Both the position numbers and the translations under genes were made by a program. The notes under the pieces were generated by a model. That model was not told where the DNA came from, ran no database searches, and was given only the letters and a program-made list of their open reading frames with translations. From Pseudidiomarina sediminum DSM 21906 (GTDB lineage: Bacteria; Pseudomonadota; Gammaproteobacteria; Enterobacterales; Alteromonadaceae): a DNA stretch of 64,000 nt. The stretch lies in contig NZ_KE383983.1 in the NCBI RefSeq assembly GCF_000423165.1, forward strand, positions 1,164,376 to 1,228,375, in the 5' to 3' direction. Below are positions 7,951-21,690 of the stretch, one piece after another. Each line of letters opens with the position of its first letter. Position 1 is the first letter of the stretch.

Positions 7951-8385
7951 ATGATTCGTGAATTGGCAACCATTCAAACCATTGCAGACGATTACCTCGA
8001 GGTGAGCACCGAGCTGAAAACCGGCTGCGGCAGTTGTGCACAACAGAACACCTGTGGTGCAGGGGTGATTTCAAAAGCCTTTTCTGATCGTCGCGCGACC
8101 TTTCGTGTGAACCGTCCTGCGGGCGAGTTCAGCGTTGGCGAGCAGGTCGAATTGCTACTCCCTGAACAAATGCTTACACAAGCCTCGTTACTGATCTATG
8201 GCGTGCCATTGATCGCCTTGTTCGTCATGGCGGTACTGAGTCAAAGCCTGTTGGGTTTCAGTGAAGGCGTGACCATTATTGCGGCGTTTACGGCGTTTAT
8301 TGGTTCATTTTGGGCCTTGAAACAGTGGTTCAAGCGTCGCGATATCCAAGTGAGTCAGTTCTTGAAAGTGCAACAATTACTCTGA
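7951..8385 (+). CDS. rseC: RseC / SoxR-reducing system protein RseC
   Basis: This 144-residue inner-membrane protein is encoded last in the sigma-E operon. In E. coli it helps keep SoxR reduced, and related proteins act with Rnf complexes. A cysteine cluster, CGSCAQQNTCG, lies at residues 26-36. Two membrane segments follow at about 80-100 (LLIYGVPLIALFVMAVL) and 106-124 (GVTIIAAFTAFIGSFWAL). Family length is 140-160 aa. It ends 89 bp before lepA, with a separate promoter candidate in between. Confidence 0.92.
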   Translation: MIRELATIQTIADDYLEVSTELKTGCGSCAQQNTCGAGVISKAFSDRRATFRVNRPAGEFSVGEQVELLLPEQMLTQASLLIYGVPLIALFVMAVLSQSLLGFSEGVTIIAAFTAFIGSFWALKQWFKRRDIQVSQFLKVQQLL

Positions 8386-8402
8386 AATCGCCCGAAAGTC
8401 CT

Positions 8403-8430
8403 TTGTTCTGAGCCGTATTATCAGTATGAT
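8403..8430 (+). promoter_or_regulatory. candidate sigma-70 promoter before lepA
   Basis: TTGTTC at 8403-8408 and TATGAT at 8425-8430 are separated by 16 bp and lie 44 bp before the lepA ATG, in the rseC-lepA gap. Both hexamers are close to consensus. It would give the lepA-lepB-rnc-era-recO-pdxJ run its own start independent of sigma-E. Confidence 0.4.
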
Positions 8431-8474
8431 CAGCGGTTATTCACGTTATTCATTTAGCAGTTGCGGGGGCATGA

Positions 8475-10286
8475 ATGCCAGAGAAGGCGTTTAAGCAAGC
8501 GAATATTCGAAACTTTTCGATTATTGCACACATTGATCACGGTAAATCGACCTTGTCGGACCGATTGATCCAGCATTGCGGCGGCTTGACCGACCGCGAA
8601 ATGGCGGCGCAGGTACTAGATTCAATGGATCTAGAGCGTGAGCGTGGCATTACCATCAAAGCGCAGAGTGTCACCTTGCACTACACCGCTGAAGATGGTG
8701 AAACCTATCAGTTAAACTTCATCGACACGCCGGGACACGTTGACTTCTCTTATGAAGTCTCGCGCAGTTTGGCCGGTTGTGAAGGGGCACTCTTAGTGGT
8801 TGACGCAGCGCAAGGTGTAGAAGCTCAGACCTTGGCGAACTGCTATACGGCGATTGAGATGGACCTCGAAGTCGTCCCAGTACTGAACAAAATTGACTTG
8901 CCACAGGCTGATCCTATGCGTGTGGCGGAAGAGATTGAAGATATCGTCGGTATCGAAGCCGTTGATGCGGTGCAGTGTTCTGCCAAAACCGGAATTGGTA
9001 TTCACGACGTGCTTGAGCGCATCGTCAAGCAGATCCCACCACCGCAGGGCGATCCAGACGCGCCGGTGCAAGCCTTGATCATCGACTCTTGGTTCGATAA
9101 TTATCAAGGTGTTGTGTCGTTGGTACGGGTGAAAAACGGTACCTTACGCTCGGGCGACAAAATGAAAGTGATGTCGACGGGACAAGTCCACCAAATCGAT
9201 AAAGTCGGCTTTTTCTCTCCGAAGCAAACCGAAACCGGTATTTTGCGTTGCGGCGAAGTAGGCTACGTGATTGCCGGCATTAAAGACATTCTCGGGGCGC
9301 CAGTGGGGGATACCTTAACCCTTCACAAAGCTGAAGCGGATGCGCCGTTACCTGGTTTCCAACGCGTCAAACCACAGGTTTATGCGGGTATGTTCCCGAT
9401 TTCCTCGGACGACTATGAAGCCTTCCGTGATGCCTTGGGTAAATTGTCGTTGAACGATGCCTCATTGTTCTACGAGCCAGAGAACTCAACCGCGTTGGGC
9501 TTTGGTTTCCGTTGTGGTTTTTTGGGCATGTTGCACATGGAAATCATTCAAGAACGTCTTGAGCGTGAGTATGATATCGACCTTATCACCACTGCGCCGA
9601 CCGTAGTGTATAAAGTTGAAACCACCGATGGCCGCACGCTAAATGTCGACAACCCGTCGAACTTACCGCCGGTAAATGACATCGAAACCATTTATGAGCC
9701 GATTGTTGAAGCAAATATTTTGGTACCGCAAGACTACCTCGGTAACGTCATCACCTTGTGTGTTGATAAACGTGGCTTGCAAACCAAAATGGCGTACCAC
9801 GGTAAACAAGTAGCGGTGACCTACGAACTGCCGATGGCTGAAGTGGTGATGGATTTCTTTGACCGCTTGAAATCAACGTCGCGTGGTTATGCGTCATTGG
9901 ACTATCAGTTCAAACGCTTCCAAGAAGCTGACATGGTGCGTGTTGACGTACTTATTAACGGTGAGCGTGTCGATGCTTTGGCAATGATTACGCACCGTGA
10001 TAACGCGCAAGGGCGTGGCCGTGAGTTGGTCGATAAGATGCGTGAATTGATTCCACGTCAAATGTTCGACATCGCTATTCAGGCCACTATTGGCAACCAT
10101 GTTATTGCCCGTTCTACCGTGAAGCAGTTGCGTAAAAACGTAACCGCAAAATGTTACGGCGGTGACGTGAGCCGGAAGAAGAAACTGTTGCAGAAGCAGA
10201 AAGAAGGTAAGAAGCGGATGAAGCAGTTAGGGAACGTTGAGGTACCGCAAGAAGCCTTCTTGGCGGTGCTGAAGGTAGGGAAATAA
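8475..10286 (+). CDS. lepA: elongation factor 4 (LepA)
   Basis: LepA is a ribosome-associated translational GTPase. The G1 loop AHIDHGKS is at residues 18-25, the switch I region has [11 protein letters not shown]3 is [13 protein letters not shown]4 is NKID, and the LepA-specific C-terminal domain follows ([34 protein letters not shown]). The length, 603 aa, is typical. ATG 8475 gives the standard start [19 protein letters not shown]; an out-of-frame ATG sits 4 bp before. It leads the operon and is followed by lepB after 16 bp, the usual pairing. Confidence 0.98.
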   Translation: MPEKAFKQANIRNFSIIAHIDHGKSTLSDRLIQHCGGLTDREMAAQVLDSMDLERERGITIKAQSVTLHYTAEDGETYQLNFIDTPGHVDFSYEVSRSLAGCEGALLVVDAAQGVEAQTLANCYTAIEMDLEVVPVLNKIDLPQADPMRVAEEIEDIVGIEAVDAVQCSAKTGIGIHDVLERIVKQIPPPQGDPDAPVQALIIDSWFDNYQGVVSLVRVKNGTLRSGDKMKVMSTGQVHQIDKVGFFSPKQTETGILRCGEVGYVIAGIKDILGAPVGDTLTLHKAEADAPLPGFQRVKPQVYAGMFPISSDDYEAFRDALGKLSLNDASLFYEPENSTALGFGFRCGFLGMLHMEIIQERLEREYDIDLITTAPTVVYKVETTDGRTLNVDNPSNLPPVNDIETIYEPIVEANILVPQDYLGNVITLCVDKRGLQTKMAYHGKQVAVTYELPMAEVVMDFFDRLKSTSRGYASLDYQFKRFQEADMVRVDVLINGERVDALAMITHRDNAQGRGRELVDKMRELIPRQMFDIAIQATIGNHVIARSTVKQLRKNVTAKCYGGDVSRKKKLLQKQKEGKKRMKQLGNVEVPQEAFLAVLKVGK

Positions 10287-10302
10287 GACGACAAGGTAGA
10301 AC

Positions 10303-11226
10303 ATGGCAAACTTTTACGCAATGTTACTGACGATTGTAACAATCGTCTTCGGTTTGATTTGGTTGTTCGACGCGCAAGTGCTTAAGCCGAAGCGTCAACA
10401 GCGTATCGCTGACGAAGAAAAACGCCTGCAACAGGAATTGACAGAGGAAGACGGCCAGCGTATTGCACCGCAAAGCGGCATTGCTGAATTTGCGCAGTCG
10501 GTGTTTCCGATCTTGTTCGTTATTTTGTTGCTACGTTCGTTTGTTTACGAGCCTTTTCGTATTCCGTCAGCGTCAATGATGCCGACCTTGTTGGAAGGTG
10601 ACTTTATCTTGGTTGAGAAATTCAGCTATAGCTTGCGCGATCCCATTTGGCGCAGCGAGTTGCTCGAAATTGACCGACCTGAACGTGGTGAAGTTGCGGT
10701 ATTTAAATTCCCACCTGATCCGCAATACGACTACATCAAACGTGTGGTTGGCTTGCCTGGTGATCGGATTATTTATCGGAATAAAACCTTATACATCCAA
10801 CCGGCGTGTGATGCTGCGGGGAATGATTGCCCAGCACCTCGTGTGATTGAACGTACCTTAGTGCGTTCTGACGCGATTTACTTTAATAAATCAACGCCGC
10901 TTGAACAGTACGACGAATACCTTGGCGAAACGAAACACAGCACCTTGGTTGATCCAACCCTTGGTGGTAGCGACCGTTTCTACTTTAAACAGCAAGGAAC
11001 GGCTCGCGACGAATGGATCGTGCCAGAAGGGCAGTATTTCGTCATGGGAGATAACCGCGATAATTCTGAAGACAGCCGTTTTTGGGGCTTTGTACCGGAG
11101 GAAAACCTGGTCGGTCGCGCGGTCTTTATTTGGATGAGTTTTGAAATGGATCGTAGCGCATCGAGCTGGTTGCCGCAGTGGGTACCAACAGGTATCCGTT
11201 GGGAACGTCTCGGAGGAGTGGAATAG
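10303..11226 (+). CDS. lepB: signal peptidase I
   Basis: LepB removes signal peptides from exported proteins at the outer face of the inner membrane. Two membrane segments lie at about residues 4-22 and 64-80. The catalytic Ser91 is in [10 protein letters not shown] and the general base Lys146 in [14 protein letters not shown]. The conserved box [18 protein letters not shown] lies in the C-terminal part. The length, 307 aa, is close to the E. coli form. It lies between lepA and rnc as in most gammaproteobacteria; its end carries the ribosome site for rnc. Confidence 0.97.
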   Translation: MANFYAMLLTIVTIVFGLIWLFDAQVLKPKRQQRIADEEKRLQQELTEEDGQRIAPQSGIAEFAQSVFPILFVILLLRSFVYEPFRIPSASMMPTLLEGDFILVEKFSYSLRDPIWRSELLEIDRPERGEVAVFKFPPDPQYDYIKRVVGLPGDRIIYRNKTLYIQPACDAAGNDCPAPRVIERTLVRSDAIYFNKSTPLEQYDEYLGETKHSTLVDPTLGGSDRFYFKQQGTARDEWIVPEGQYFVMGDNRDNSEDSRFWGFVPEENLVGRAVFIWMSFEMDRSASSWLPQWVPTGIRWERLGGVE

Positions 11227-11228
11227 TT

Positions 11229-11921
11229 GTGAGCTTACCCAAGCCACCTGTACGAGAATTAGAGAAAGCCTTTGGCTATACTTTTACCAACCGTGATCGC
11301 CTCCAACAGGCGCTCACCCATCGTAGTGCTGGTGCCCAACATAACGAGCGTCTTGAATTTTTAGGCGATTCGGTACTTGGCATTATTGTTAGTGAAGCGC
11401 TGTTTGAGAAATTCCCAAAGATTGATGAAGGGGATTTAAGCCGCATGCGGGCCACACTAGTATGCGGTCGCAATTTGGCAAAAATTGCGCAACGTTTTAA
11501 CCTTGGCAAGCACTTGTTGCTGGGGCCTGGCGAATTGAAAAGTGGTGGGCATCGTCGTGAGTCGATTCTTGCCGATGCGGTCGAAGCCTTGTTAGGTGCG
11601 ATGTATCTGGAAAGTGACTTAGCCAACTGCCGTGACGTTGTGTTGCGTTGGTTTGATGAGCAACTGAAAACTATTCAGCCGGGTGCTGGGCACAAAGACC
11701 CTAAAACCCGCTTACAAGAGTATTTACAGGCACGACAACTGCAGTTGCCGGTGTACGATGTGGTGACCATTCAAGGTCAAGCACACAATCAACGTTTTAC
11801 CGTGAGTTGCAGTACTGAATTATTAGCAGAGCCAGTCTTAGGCTCGGGGACCAGCCGCCGCAAAGCTGAACAGCAAGCCGCGCAGCTGACCCTTGAACAC
11901 GTAAATGGTCAGGAGTTATAG
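11229..11921 (+). CDS. rnc: ribonuclease III
   Basis: RNase III cuts double-stranded RNA, including rRNA precursors. The catalytic signature [12 protein letters not shown] is at about residues 37-48, with a second acidic site in [14 protein letters not shown]. The double-stranded-RNA-binding domain occupies about 155-225. I choose GTG 11229 (230 aa), which lies 10 bp after GGAGGAG at 11212-11218 and 2 bp after the lepB stop; the frame is open upstream to 11178, but that form would extend into lepB. era follows after 4 bp. Confidence 0.96.
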   Translation: MSLPKPPVRELEKAFGYTFTNRDRLQQALTHRSAGAQHNERLEFLGDSVLGIIVSEALFEKFPKIDEGDLSRMRATLVCGRNLAKIAQRFNLGKHLLLGPGELKSGGHRRESILADAVEALLGAMYLESDLANCRDVVLRWFDEQLKTIQPGAGHKDPKTRLQEYLQARQLQLPVYDVVTIQGQAHNQRFTVSCSTELLAEPVLGSGTSRRKAEQQAAQLTLEHVNGQEL

Positions 11922-11925
11922 GCCG

Positions 11926-12837
11926 ATGGAAAGCCCAGCTGAAATGAATTCTGCCTCGGCGTTTGTGGCGATCGTTGGACGCCCAAACGTTGGAAAATCG
12001 ACGTTATTGAACCGTATTTTAGGCCAGAAAATTAGTATTACCTCAAGTAAGCCACAAACCACGCGCCATCGTATTCTCGGTATTGAAACTGAGGGCGACA
12101 CGCAGATTGTTTATGTGGACACGCCGGGTTTGCACCAAGATGAAAAGAAGGCCATTAATCGCCTGATGAACCGTGCGGCTTCGAGCTCGCTGAGCGGCGT
12201 TGAAGTGGTGCTGTTTGTGGTCGAAGCCGACCGTTGGACCGCCGATGACGAATTGGTGTTGTCGAAGCTACAAAAGAGCGCACGTCCGGTCATTCTTGTG
12301 GTCAATAAAGTTGACCAGATTAAAGACAAAAACGAATTGCTGCCAATCATTCAAAAGCTTGCAGAGCGTCATGATTTTGCTGAAATTATTCCGTTGTCGG
12401 CAAAAACAGGCGCGCAAGTCGATGGTTTACGGGCATTGGTACATAGCTATGCGAAGCCGGGCACGCACCATTTCCCGGAAGATTATGTGACCGACCGCTC
12501 AATGCGGTTTATGACCGCGGAAATTGTGCGGGAAAAATTGATGCGCTTTACTGGCGACGAGTTGCCGTACAGCACCACTGTTGAAATTGAACGTTACCAA
12601 ACCGCACCTTCAGGTACCACCCATATCAACGCGTTGATTTTGGTCGAGCGTGAAGGGCAAAAGCGGATGGTGATTGGTGCCGGTGGACAAAAGCTGAAAA
12701 CCATCGGTAGTGAAGCGCGTCGTGACATTGAAAAATGGATCGGCGGTAAAGTGCATTTGCAACTTTGGGTGAAAGTGAAAAGCGGTTGGGCGGACGATGA
12801 ACGTGCGCTGCGTAGCTTAGGTTACAACGAGGACTGA
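11926..12837 (+). CDS. era: GTPase Era
   Basis: Era binds GTP and the 3' end of 16S rRNA and is required for small-subunit assembly. The G1 motif GRPNVGKST is near residue 20, the G2 region has [12 protein letters not shown]3 is DTPG, G4 is NKVD, and a C-terminal KH domain ([18 protein letters not shown]) is present. I take ATG 11926 (303 aa), 10 bp after AGGAG at 11911-11915. It sits between rnc and recO, as in E. coli. Confidence 0.97.
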   Translation: MESPAEMNSASAFVAIVGRPNVGKSTLLNRILGQKISITSSKPQTTRHRILGIETEGDTQIVYVDTPGLHQDEKKAINRLMNRAASSSLSGVEVVLFVVEADRWTADDELVLSKLQKSARPVILVVNKVDQIKDKNELLPIIQKLAERHDFAEIIPLSAKTGAQVDGLRALVHSYAKPGTHHFPEDYVTDRSMRFMTAEIVREKLMRFTGDELPYSTTVEIERYQTAPSGTTHINALILVEREGQKRMVIGAGGQKLKTIGSEARRDIEKWIGGKVHLQLWVKVKSGWADDERALRSLGYNED

Positions 12838-12842
12838 TCACC

Positions 12843-13535
12843 GTGGAACCGGCTTTTGTTTTGCATCGTTGGCCGTTTCAAGATTCCAGTTTGCTTGTTG
12901 AACTTTTCACCCAACAGCAGGGGCGTTACCGGGTTGTCGCCAAAGGCGCCCGACGCCCCAAAAGCCCTTGGCGGGCGATTTTACAACCTTTTACGGCGCT
13001 ACTCGTAACGAGTCAGGGGCGTCATGAATTACAAACCCTGCGCCATGCTGAGCTTGCCCAAGCGAGCTATCCCTTAACGGGGACAGGGCTCTACAGCGGC
13101 TTTTATGTCAATGAGTTGGTGCAGCGGTTAACCTCGCAATACCAACCTGTCGATGGTTTATTTGACGATTACCAAGCAACGCTTGAACGGCTTGGCCACG
13201 GCGAGGCCATTGAACCTGTGCTGCGTGAATTTGAGTGGCGCTTGTTGTGCCACCTTGGCCATGGGTTCGATTGGTGCAGCGACAGCAACGACGACGCTAT
13301 TGCCGCCGATGGGCACTATCAGTTTGTCGCTGAACACGGCTTTTGGCGGGTTGCTGAAGCGCAGCGCAACAGCTACTCTGGCGCAACCCTGCAACGTTTA
13401 GCCGCGTTTGATTTATCCGAACCCAGCTTATTACAAGCGATGAAGCACATCATGCGCCATGCGCTGATGCCGTATCTCGGCGATCAGCCTTTGCGTAGTC
13501 GAGAACTGTTTTCGCAACTGAAAAGGAATCACTAA
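12843..13535 (+). CDS. recO: DNA repair protein RecO
   Basis: RecO loads RecA onto SSB-coated gaps together with RecR. The protein of 230 aa starts at GTG 12843 with the N-terminal OB-fold ([37 protein letters not shown]) and continues into the helical C-terminal domain ([28 protein letters not shown]). A zinc-finger cysteine set is not evident, as in other gammaproteobacterial RecO proteins. The stop codon shares its last base with the pdxJ ATG, so translation is coupled. Confidence 0.94.
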   Translation: MEPAFVLHRWPFQDSSLLVELFTQQQGRYRVVAKGARRPKSPWRAILQPFTALLVTSQGRHELQTLRHAELAQASYPLTGTGLYSGFYVNELVQRLTSQYQPVDGLFDDYQATLERLGHGEAIEPVLREFEWRLLCHLGHGFDWCSDSNDDAIAADGHYQFVAEHGFWRVAEAQRNSYSGATLQRLAAFDLSEPSLLQAMKHIMRHALMPYLGDQPLRSRELFSQLKRNH

Positions 13536-14302
13536 TGCATCATGCTCCTTTAGGTCAACCTATTCTTCTTGGGGTCAACATTGACCATGTCGCAACCTTG
13601 CGTAATGCTCGCGGTGTGGCGTATCCCGATCCAGTTGCTGCCGCAGCGATTGCCGAACAGGCCGGCGCTGATGGTATTACCATTCACTTGCGTGAAGACC
13701 GTCGTCACATTACTGACCGTGACGTTGCCTTGTTGGCCGAAACCATTCAAACCCGGATGAACCTCGAGATGGCGGTGACCGACGAAATGTTGGCGATCGC
13801 GTGTCGAACCCGTCCGACCTATTGCTGCTTGGTACCTGAAAAGCGTGAAGAACTCACCACTGAAGGTGGCCTTGATGTTGCGGGGCAACAAGAAAAAATT
13901 ACCGACGCAGTGGCGCGTCTTGCCGATGCGGGTATTCAAACCTCGCTATTTATTGATGCCGACAAGCGGCAAATTGATGCGGCGATTGCGACCGGCGCGG
14001 GCTTAATTGAATTGCATACGGGTCATTATGCGGAACAAACCGATGCTGCAGAACAGCAACGTAGCTTGTTGTTATTGCATGATGCGGCCAAGTACGCCCA
14101 AGCAGCGGGCATTCAAGTGAACGCCGGACATGGCTTGCATTATCACAACACCGCATCGGTTGCGGCCTTGCCGGAACTGGTTGAGTTGAACATTGGTCAT
14201 GCCATTATTGCGCGAGCGGTGTTGGTTGGGCTTGAGCAAGCGGTTCGCGATATGAAAGCCATCATGGTGACGGCGCGCGCGAACGCCTTACAGCACGGCT
14301 AA
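13535..14302 (+). CDS. pdxJ: pyridoxine 5'-phosphate synthase
   Basis: PdxJ condenses 1-deoxyxylulose 5-phosphate with 3-amino-2-oxopropyl phosphate, the last ring-forming step of vitamin B6 synthesis. Signatures are [15 protein letters not shown] near the N-terminus, [14 protein letters not shown], and [12 protein letters not shown] near the C-terminal side of the TIM barrel. The length, 255 aa, is slightly above the family norm. It overlaps recO by 1 bp and ends 1 bp before rlmD. Confidence 0.97.
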   Translation: MHHAPLGQPILLGVNIDHVATLRNARGVAYPDPVAAAAIAEQAGADGITIHLREDRRHITDRDVALLAETIQTRMNLEMAVTDEMLAIACRTRPTYCCLVPEKREELTTEGGLDVAGQQEKITDAVARLADAGIQTSLFIDADKRQIDAAIATGAGLIELHTGHYAEQTDAAEQQRSLLLLHDAAKYAQAAGIQVNAGHGLHYHNTASVAALPELVELNIGHAIIARAVLVGLEQAVRDMKAIMVTARANALQHG

Positions 14303-14303
14303 T

Positions 14304-15629
14304 ATGGCACGCTTTTATCGTCCGCAAAAGCACACGCCGAAGGCTGCGGTGGAATTGGCCGAGCAAAGGGTGGTTGGCTTGGACCATCAAGGCCGGGGCG
14401 TGGTGCGCACCCCAAAAGGTGTTCGTTTCGTTGCTGGAGCGCTGCCCGATGAAGTGATCCGCATGCGTTTGCAGGGCAAATACGACGCCCAATTGCTCGC
14501 GGTGACCACGCCTGCGCCAACGCGGCAAACGCCCGCGTGCCCCTATTATGAGCGTTGCGGTGGCTGCGACATGCAGCACTATGCACTCGAAGCACAACGT
14601 GAGCATAAACAACGTGTCGTCCACGAGTTACTCCAAAAGTTCGCACAGCTTGCGCCGCAACAATGGCTTGCGCCTTTAACTGCTGATGCCTGGCGCTACC
14701 GTCGTCGTTTACGCTTAGCCTGTCATTGGGACAGCAAGCGACAACGCTTCACCCTCGGCTTACGCGAAGCGCAAAGTAAGCGCATTGTGGCCGTTGACGA
14801 TTGTCTGGTCGCTAGCACCACACTTACCGAGCTGTTGGCGCCGCTGCGTACGTTGCTGCCGCAGCTTGATTTGGTGCGTGAGCTTGGGCACGTGGAGCTG
14901 TTGCAAACGGAACAACGCATTGTGGTACTGCGGTTAGGTCAATGGCCGAGCGCTGATGATGTGCAGCAACTTCTCAATTTTGCGCAACAACAGCAACTGC
15001 AGGTGTGGTTACACTGCGGTACGCAGGCACCACAACCTTTGTTAGCGGAAGGTGAAACGGCGGTGGTTCCGCATTATCAAAGTGCCGATGTCAGTTTGGC
15101 CTTTCAGCCGGGCGATTTCTTACAGGCGCATGGAGCCTTAAACCCGATGATGGTTGCGCAAGCTCTTGAGTGGCTCGCGCTAACCCCGGGCGAGCAGGTG
15201 CTTGAGCTGTACGCCGGTAGCGGTAATTTTACCCTGCCGATGGCGCGCCAAGGGGCACAGGTTACGGCCATTGAAGGTGTCGCCTCAATGGTGGAGCGCT
15301 TGCAACAAAATGCGCAAGCGCAGAACGTCAGTGTGCGGGGATACCATGCTGACTTAGAACAACCCTGGCAGGACTATGCTTGGGCTCAAACAGGTTACAG
15401 CAAAGTGTTACTCGATCCGGCCCGCGCCGGAGCTGCACATGCCATTACGGAAGTGGTGAAGTTACAGCCGCAGCGTGTGGTTTATGTGTCGTGTGCGCCA
15501 GATACCTTAGCGCGTGACGCCGCAGTGTTGGCTGCACACGGCTATGTATTAAAACAGGCGCAAGTCATTGACATGTTCCCGCAAACCCATCACATTGAGT
15601 GTTTGACGTGGTTTGAACGGGAGGCATAG
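14304..15629 (+). CDS. rlmD: 23S rRNA (uracil-1939-C5)-methyltransferase RlmD
   Basis: RlmD methylates U1939 of 23S rRNA and carries a [4Fe-4S] cluster. An N-terminal TRAM-like domain precedes the cluster cysteines in CPYYERCGGCDMQHY (near residues 78-92). The SAM-binding motif ELYAGSGNFTLPMA and the catalytic region LLDPARAGA and VYVSCAPDTLARD follow. The length, 441 aa, is normal. It lies directly before relA, 2 bp apart, as in E. coli (rumA-relA). Confidence 0.96.
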   Translation: MARFYRPQKHTPKAAVELAEQRVVGLDHQGRGVVRTPKGVRFVAGALPDEVIRMRLQGKYDAQLLAVTTPAPTRQTPACPYYERCGGCDMQHYALEAQREHKQRVVHELLQKFAQLAPQQWLAPLTADAWRYRRRLRLACHWDSKRQRFTLGLREAQSKRIVAVDDCLVASTTLTELLAPLRTLLPQLDLVRELGHVELLQTEQRIVVLRLGQWPSADDVQQLLNFAQQQQLQVWLHCGTQAPQPLLAEGETAVVPHYQSADVSLAFQPGDFLQAHGALNPMMVAQALEWLALTPGEQVLELYAGSGNFTLPMARQGAQVTAIEGVASMVERLQQNAQAQNVSVRGYHADLEQPWQDYAWAQTGYSKVLLDPARAGAAHAITEVVKLQPQRVVYVSCAPDTLARDAAVLAAHGYVLKQAQVIDMFPQTHHIECLTWFEREA

Positions 15630-15631
15630 CG

Positions 15632-17806
15632 GTGGTTTATGTGCGCAGTACCCATGTTGATAAACCGGAACACAACGGAGACTGGTTACAGCATGTGATG
15701 AGCGCTGAAGTTAAAGCGCATTTGGCGGAACGTGAACAAGGTTTACGCGACGGCCTTAGCGACGCCCCTGAGCTGGTGCTCAAAGGCCGCGAAATGGTAG
15801 AAATTCTGGCCGCGCTCAATCTTGATGACGAATCACTGTTGGCCGCGCTCTACAGTCCTGCCTATCAGGCGCACAAACTGAGTCGCGAGTTCATTGCCGA
15901 AAATCATGGCGAGCGGCTTGCCGAACTGCTTGATGCCGTGCAGCAGATGCAGATGATTAGCGAACTGCAAAGCTTCCAGCATGGCAAACCCAACGTAGAA
16001 CAAATTGATAATGTCCGGCGTATGTTGCTGTCGATGGTGGCGGACGTACGTGCGGTGCTGATTAAGTTGGCCGAGCGCATCTGTCGTTTGCGAGAAGTGA
16101 AAAACGCTGATGAAGAAACCCGGGTTTTGGTGGCGAAAGAGTGTCAGGACATCTACGCACCCTTGGCCAACCGCTTGGGCATTGGGCAACTGAAATGGGA
16201 GCTAGAAGACCTCGCATTTCGCTATTTACACCCACAAACCTACAAAGCCATCGCCAAGCAATTGCTAGAACGCCGCGTCGATCGCGAAAACTATATTGAA
16301 AGTTTTGTGCAGCACTTAACGGAGCAACTGCAGTTGCAGGGCGTGAGTGCGAACGTTTATGGACGGCCAAAACACATTTATTCGATTTGGCGCAAGATGC
16401 AGAAGAAGCATCTCGATTTTGAGCAGTTGTATGATATTCGTGCGGTACGTGTGATCACCGATTCGCTGAAAGATTGCTACGCCGCGCTTGGTGTCGTGCA
16501 CAGCGAATGGCGTCATATTCAGTCGGAGTTTGATGACTATATCGCAACCCCTAAAGCCAATGGTTACCAGTCCATTCACACGGTGGTGATCGGTCCTGAA
16601 GACAAGCATGTCGAAATACAAATTCGCACCCAAGCGATGCACGATGACGCCGAGCTTGGTGTCGCTGCCCACTGGCTGTACAAAGAGGGTAATGCCGGTA
16701 AAAGCGGTGGTTTTGAAGAAAAAATTGCGTGGTTACGGAAGTTGTTGGCTTGGCATGAAGATATGGCCGAGAACGACGAGTTGGTCGCTGAGATTCGTTC
16801 TCAGGTGTTTGAAGACCGGGTTTACGTATTCACGCCAAAAGGTGAAGTGGTTGACTTGCCGCACGGTGCAACGCCACTAGATTTTGCCTATTACATTCAC
16901 TCCCAAGTGGGGCACCGTTGTGTCGGTGCCAAAGTCGATGGCCATATCGTTCCTTTCACCTATAGCTTACGCAATGGTGAACGGGTTGAGATACTAACCC
17001 AGAAAACCTCGAAGCCGCGGCGTGATTGGTTGAACCCTGCGCTAGGTTATTTACGTACCTCACGGGCACGAAGCAAGGTCGTTACCTACTTTAAAAAACT
17101 CGATCGCGACAAGCATTTGAAAGCCGGTCGTGAGCTGTTAGAAGCAGAGTTACAAAAGCTAGCGATTCCGTTGAGTCAAGCTGCGACGGTACTCGAGCGT
17201 TTTAATTTCAATACCTTAGATGATTTGTTAGCGGCAATCGGCGCGGGTGATGTGCGGTTGAATCAAGTCGTGAACCAGCTCAAGCCAACCCCAGACGCGA
17301 CCTCTGAACGCCTCGAGCGGTTGCAGCGACAACGCCAACCGAAAAGCAGTAAGCAGGGCGATGTAAGTGTGCAGGGGATTGGTAATTTATTGGTGCAGTT
17401 TGCCAAGTGTTGTCAGCCGATCCCGGGTGAGCCGATCATGGGCTTTGTGACCCAAGGCCGTGGCGTATCGGTACACCACCGTGATTGCGAACAACTTAAA
17501 CATTTATTGGAAACCTATCCAGAACGTGGCTTGCAGGTGCACTGGAGCCGTGCTGAACAAGGCCGCTATCGCGCTGACTTAGTGATTGATGCGGATGATC
17601 GCAACGGTTTGTTGCACGACATCACCTCTATTTTGGCGAATGAGAAAACCAGTGTGGCGCAACTCGATTCCAAACAAGACCCTGTGAGCCAACAAGCGCG
17701 GATCTCATTGGGGGTTGTGGTGGACGGGCAAACCACTTTACAACGTTTGGTGTCACGGTTGTTGCAAGTGAAAGGAGTACATAAAGTTGAGCGAAGTGGG
17801 GTCTAA
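15632..17806 (+). CDS. relA: GTP pyrophosphokinase RelA
   Basis: RelA makes (p)ppGpp on stalled ribosomes during amino-acid starvation. Start GTG 15632 gives MVYVRSTHVDKPE, similar to E. coli. The N-terminal HD hydrolase-like domain lacks the HD pair, as expected for a synthetase-only enzyme. The synthetase domain carries HIYSIWRKMQKK and EFDDYIATPKANGYQSIHT with the acidic EFDD typical of RelA rather than SpoT. TGS (VYVFTPKGEVVDLPHGAT), a conserved Cys-rich region (FAKCCQPIPGEPIMGFVT) and a C-terminal ACT domain follow. Its end overlaps mazG by 20 bp. Confidence 0.97.
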   Translation: MVYVRSTHVDKPEHNGDWLQHVMSAEVKAHLAEREQGLRDGLSDAPELVLKGREMVEILAALNLDDESLLAALYSPAYQAHKLSREFIAENHGERLAELLDAVQQMQMISELQSFQHGKPNVEQIDNVRRMLLSMVADVRAVLIKLAERICRLREVKNADEETRVLVAKECQDIYAPLANRLGIGQLKWELEDLAFRYLHPQTYKAIAKQLLERRVDRENYIESFVQHLTEQLQLQGVSANVYGRPKHIYSIWRKMQKKHLDFEQLYDIRAVRVITDSLKDCYAALGVVHSEWRHIQSEFDDYIATPKANGYQSIHTVVIGPEDKHVEIQIRTQAMHDDAELGVAAHWLYKEGNAGKSGGFEEKIAWLRKLLAWHEDMAENDELVAEIRSQVFEDRVYVFTPKGEVVDLPHGATPLDFAYYIHSQVGHRCVGAKVDGHIVPFTYSLRNGERVEILTQKTSKPRRDWLNPALGYLRTSRARSKVVTYFKKLDRDKHLKAGRELLEAELQKLAIPLSQAATVLERFNFNTLDDLLAAIGAGDVRLNQVVNQLKPTPDATSERLERLQRQRQPKSSKQGDVSVQGIGNLLVQFAKCCQPIPGEPIMGFVTQGRGVSVHHRDCEQLKHLLETYPERGLQVHWSRAEQGRYRADLVIDADDRNGLLHDITSILANEKTSVAQLDSKQDPVSQQARISLGVVVDGQTTLQRLVSRLLQVKGVHKVERSGV

Positions 17807-18629
17807 TCCAGCGTGGCAAAACGCCGCACAGTTTCCTGGTATGGCAGCGTTAGTTGAGGTGATGCGTCGCTTGCGTGATCCCAACGGGGGCTGCCCATGG
17901 GATCTTAAGCAAACCTTAGTCAGCTTGATCCCATACACCATTGAAGAAGCTTATGAAGTGGCCGCGGCGATTACCGAAGGTGACCTGGCCGCGATCAAAG
18001 ACGAGCTCGGCGACTTGTTGTTTCAAGTGGTGTTTTATACCCAGTTGACCGCTGAACAAGGGCAGTTTGACTTAGATGCAGTCGCGCAACAAACCGCGGA
18101 CAAACTGATCCGTCGTCACCCACATGTGTTTGGTGACCAACAGGCGCAAACCGATAGCGAAATCAAAGCGCAGTGGGAAGCGATCAAACAGCAAGAGCGC
18201 GCTGAGAAAGGTCAGCAAGATTCAGTATTTGAAGGGATTGCCGATAATTTGCCGGCTATTTTGATGGCGCAGAAGCTACAAAAGCGTGCCGCCACGGTTG
18301 GCTTCGATTGGCATGAGATCACTCCAGTACTGGATAAAATACGCGAAGAAATCGCCGAAGTTGAAGAAGAGCTCGCCGCCGCGGAGGTCGATCACGATGG
18401 GTTAGAGGCGGAAATAGGTGATGTGCTTTTCGCCGTGGTGAACTTAGCGCGCCATGCGCATGTGAATCCGGAACATGCCTTACGTCGCACCAATGTGAAA
18501 TTTAAACAGCGCTTTCAGGCGATTGAACAAAATTTAGCAGAACAAGGTCTGCGTGCTGAAGCTTTATCTCTTGAAGCCCTTGAGGAACAATGGCAACGCG
18601 TTAAACACACGCAAAAGAGCGAAATTTAA
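17787..18629 (+). CDS. mazG: nucleoside triphosphate pyrophosphohydrolase MazG
   Basis: MazG hydrolyses NTPs to NMPs and pyrophosphate and modulates stress survival by affecting ppGpp levels. The two tandem all-alpha domains are visible: LRDPNGGCPWDLKQT with EEAYEV and KDELGDLLFQVVFYT in the first, and EEIAEVEEEL with EIGDVLFAVVNLARH in the second. The start is TTG 17787, 9 bp after AGGAG at 17773-17777, inside the end of relA. The length of 280 aa is slightly longer than E. coli (263). The relA-mazG-pyrG-eno order matches E. coli apart from the missing mazEF. Confidence 0.95.
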   Translation: MSEVGSNPAWQNAAQFPGMAALVEVMRRLRDPNGGCPWDLKQTLVSLIPYTIEEAYEVAAAITEGDLAAIKDELGDLLFQVVFYTQLTAEQGQFDLDAVAQQTADKLIRRHPHVFGDQQAQTDSEIKAQWEAIKQQERAEKGQQDSVFEGIADNLPAILMAQKLQKRAATVGFDWHEITPVLDKIREEIAEVEEELAAAEVDHDGLEAEIGDVLFAVVNLARHAHVNPEHALRRTNVKFKQRFQAIEQNLAEQGLRAEALSLEALEEQWQRVKHTQKSEI

Positions 18630-18630
18630 A

Positions 18631-18659
18631 TTGTCGGAATAGGGTCCTTACGGTATACT
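18631..18659 (+). promoter_or_regulatory. sigma-70 promoter for pyrG-eno
   Basis: TTGTCG at 18631-18636, 17 bp spacer, TATACT at 18654-18659. It begins 1 bp after the mazG stop and lies about 50 bp before the pyrG ATG. Both hexamers and the spacer are close to ideal, so pyrG and eno probably have their own strong start. Confidence 0.65.
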
Positions 18660-18695
18660 ATTTTCCCGTCTTGAAGCAATTCCCATTTCACCTGA

Positions 18696-20348
<1,653 letters not shown>

Positions 20349-20368
20349 CGGTCGTACAACAGGAGTAA

Positions 20369-21673
<1,305 letters not shown>

Positions 21674-21690
21674 GTTCGGGTAGCACACTT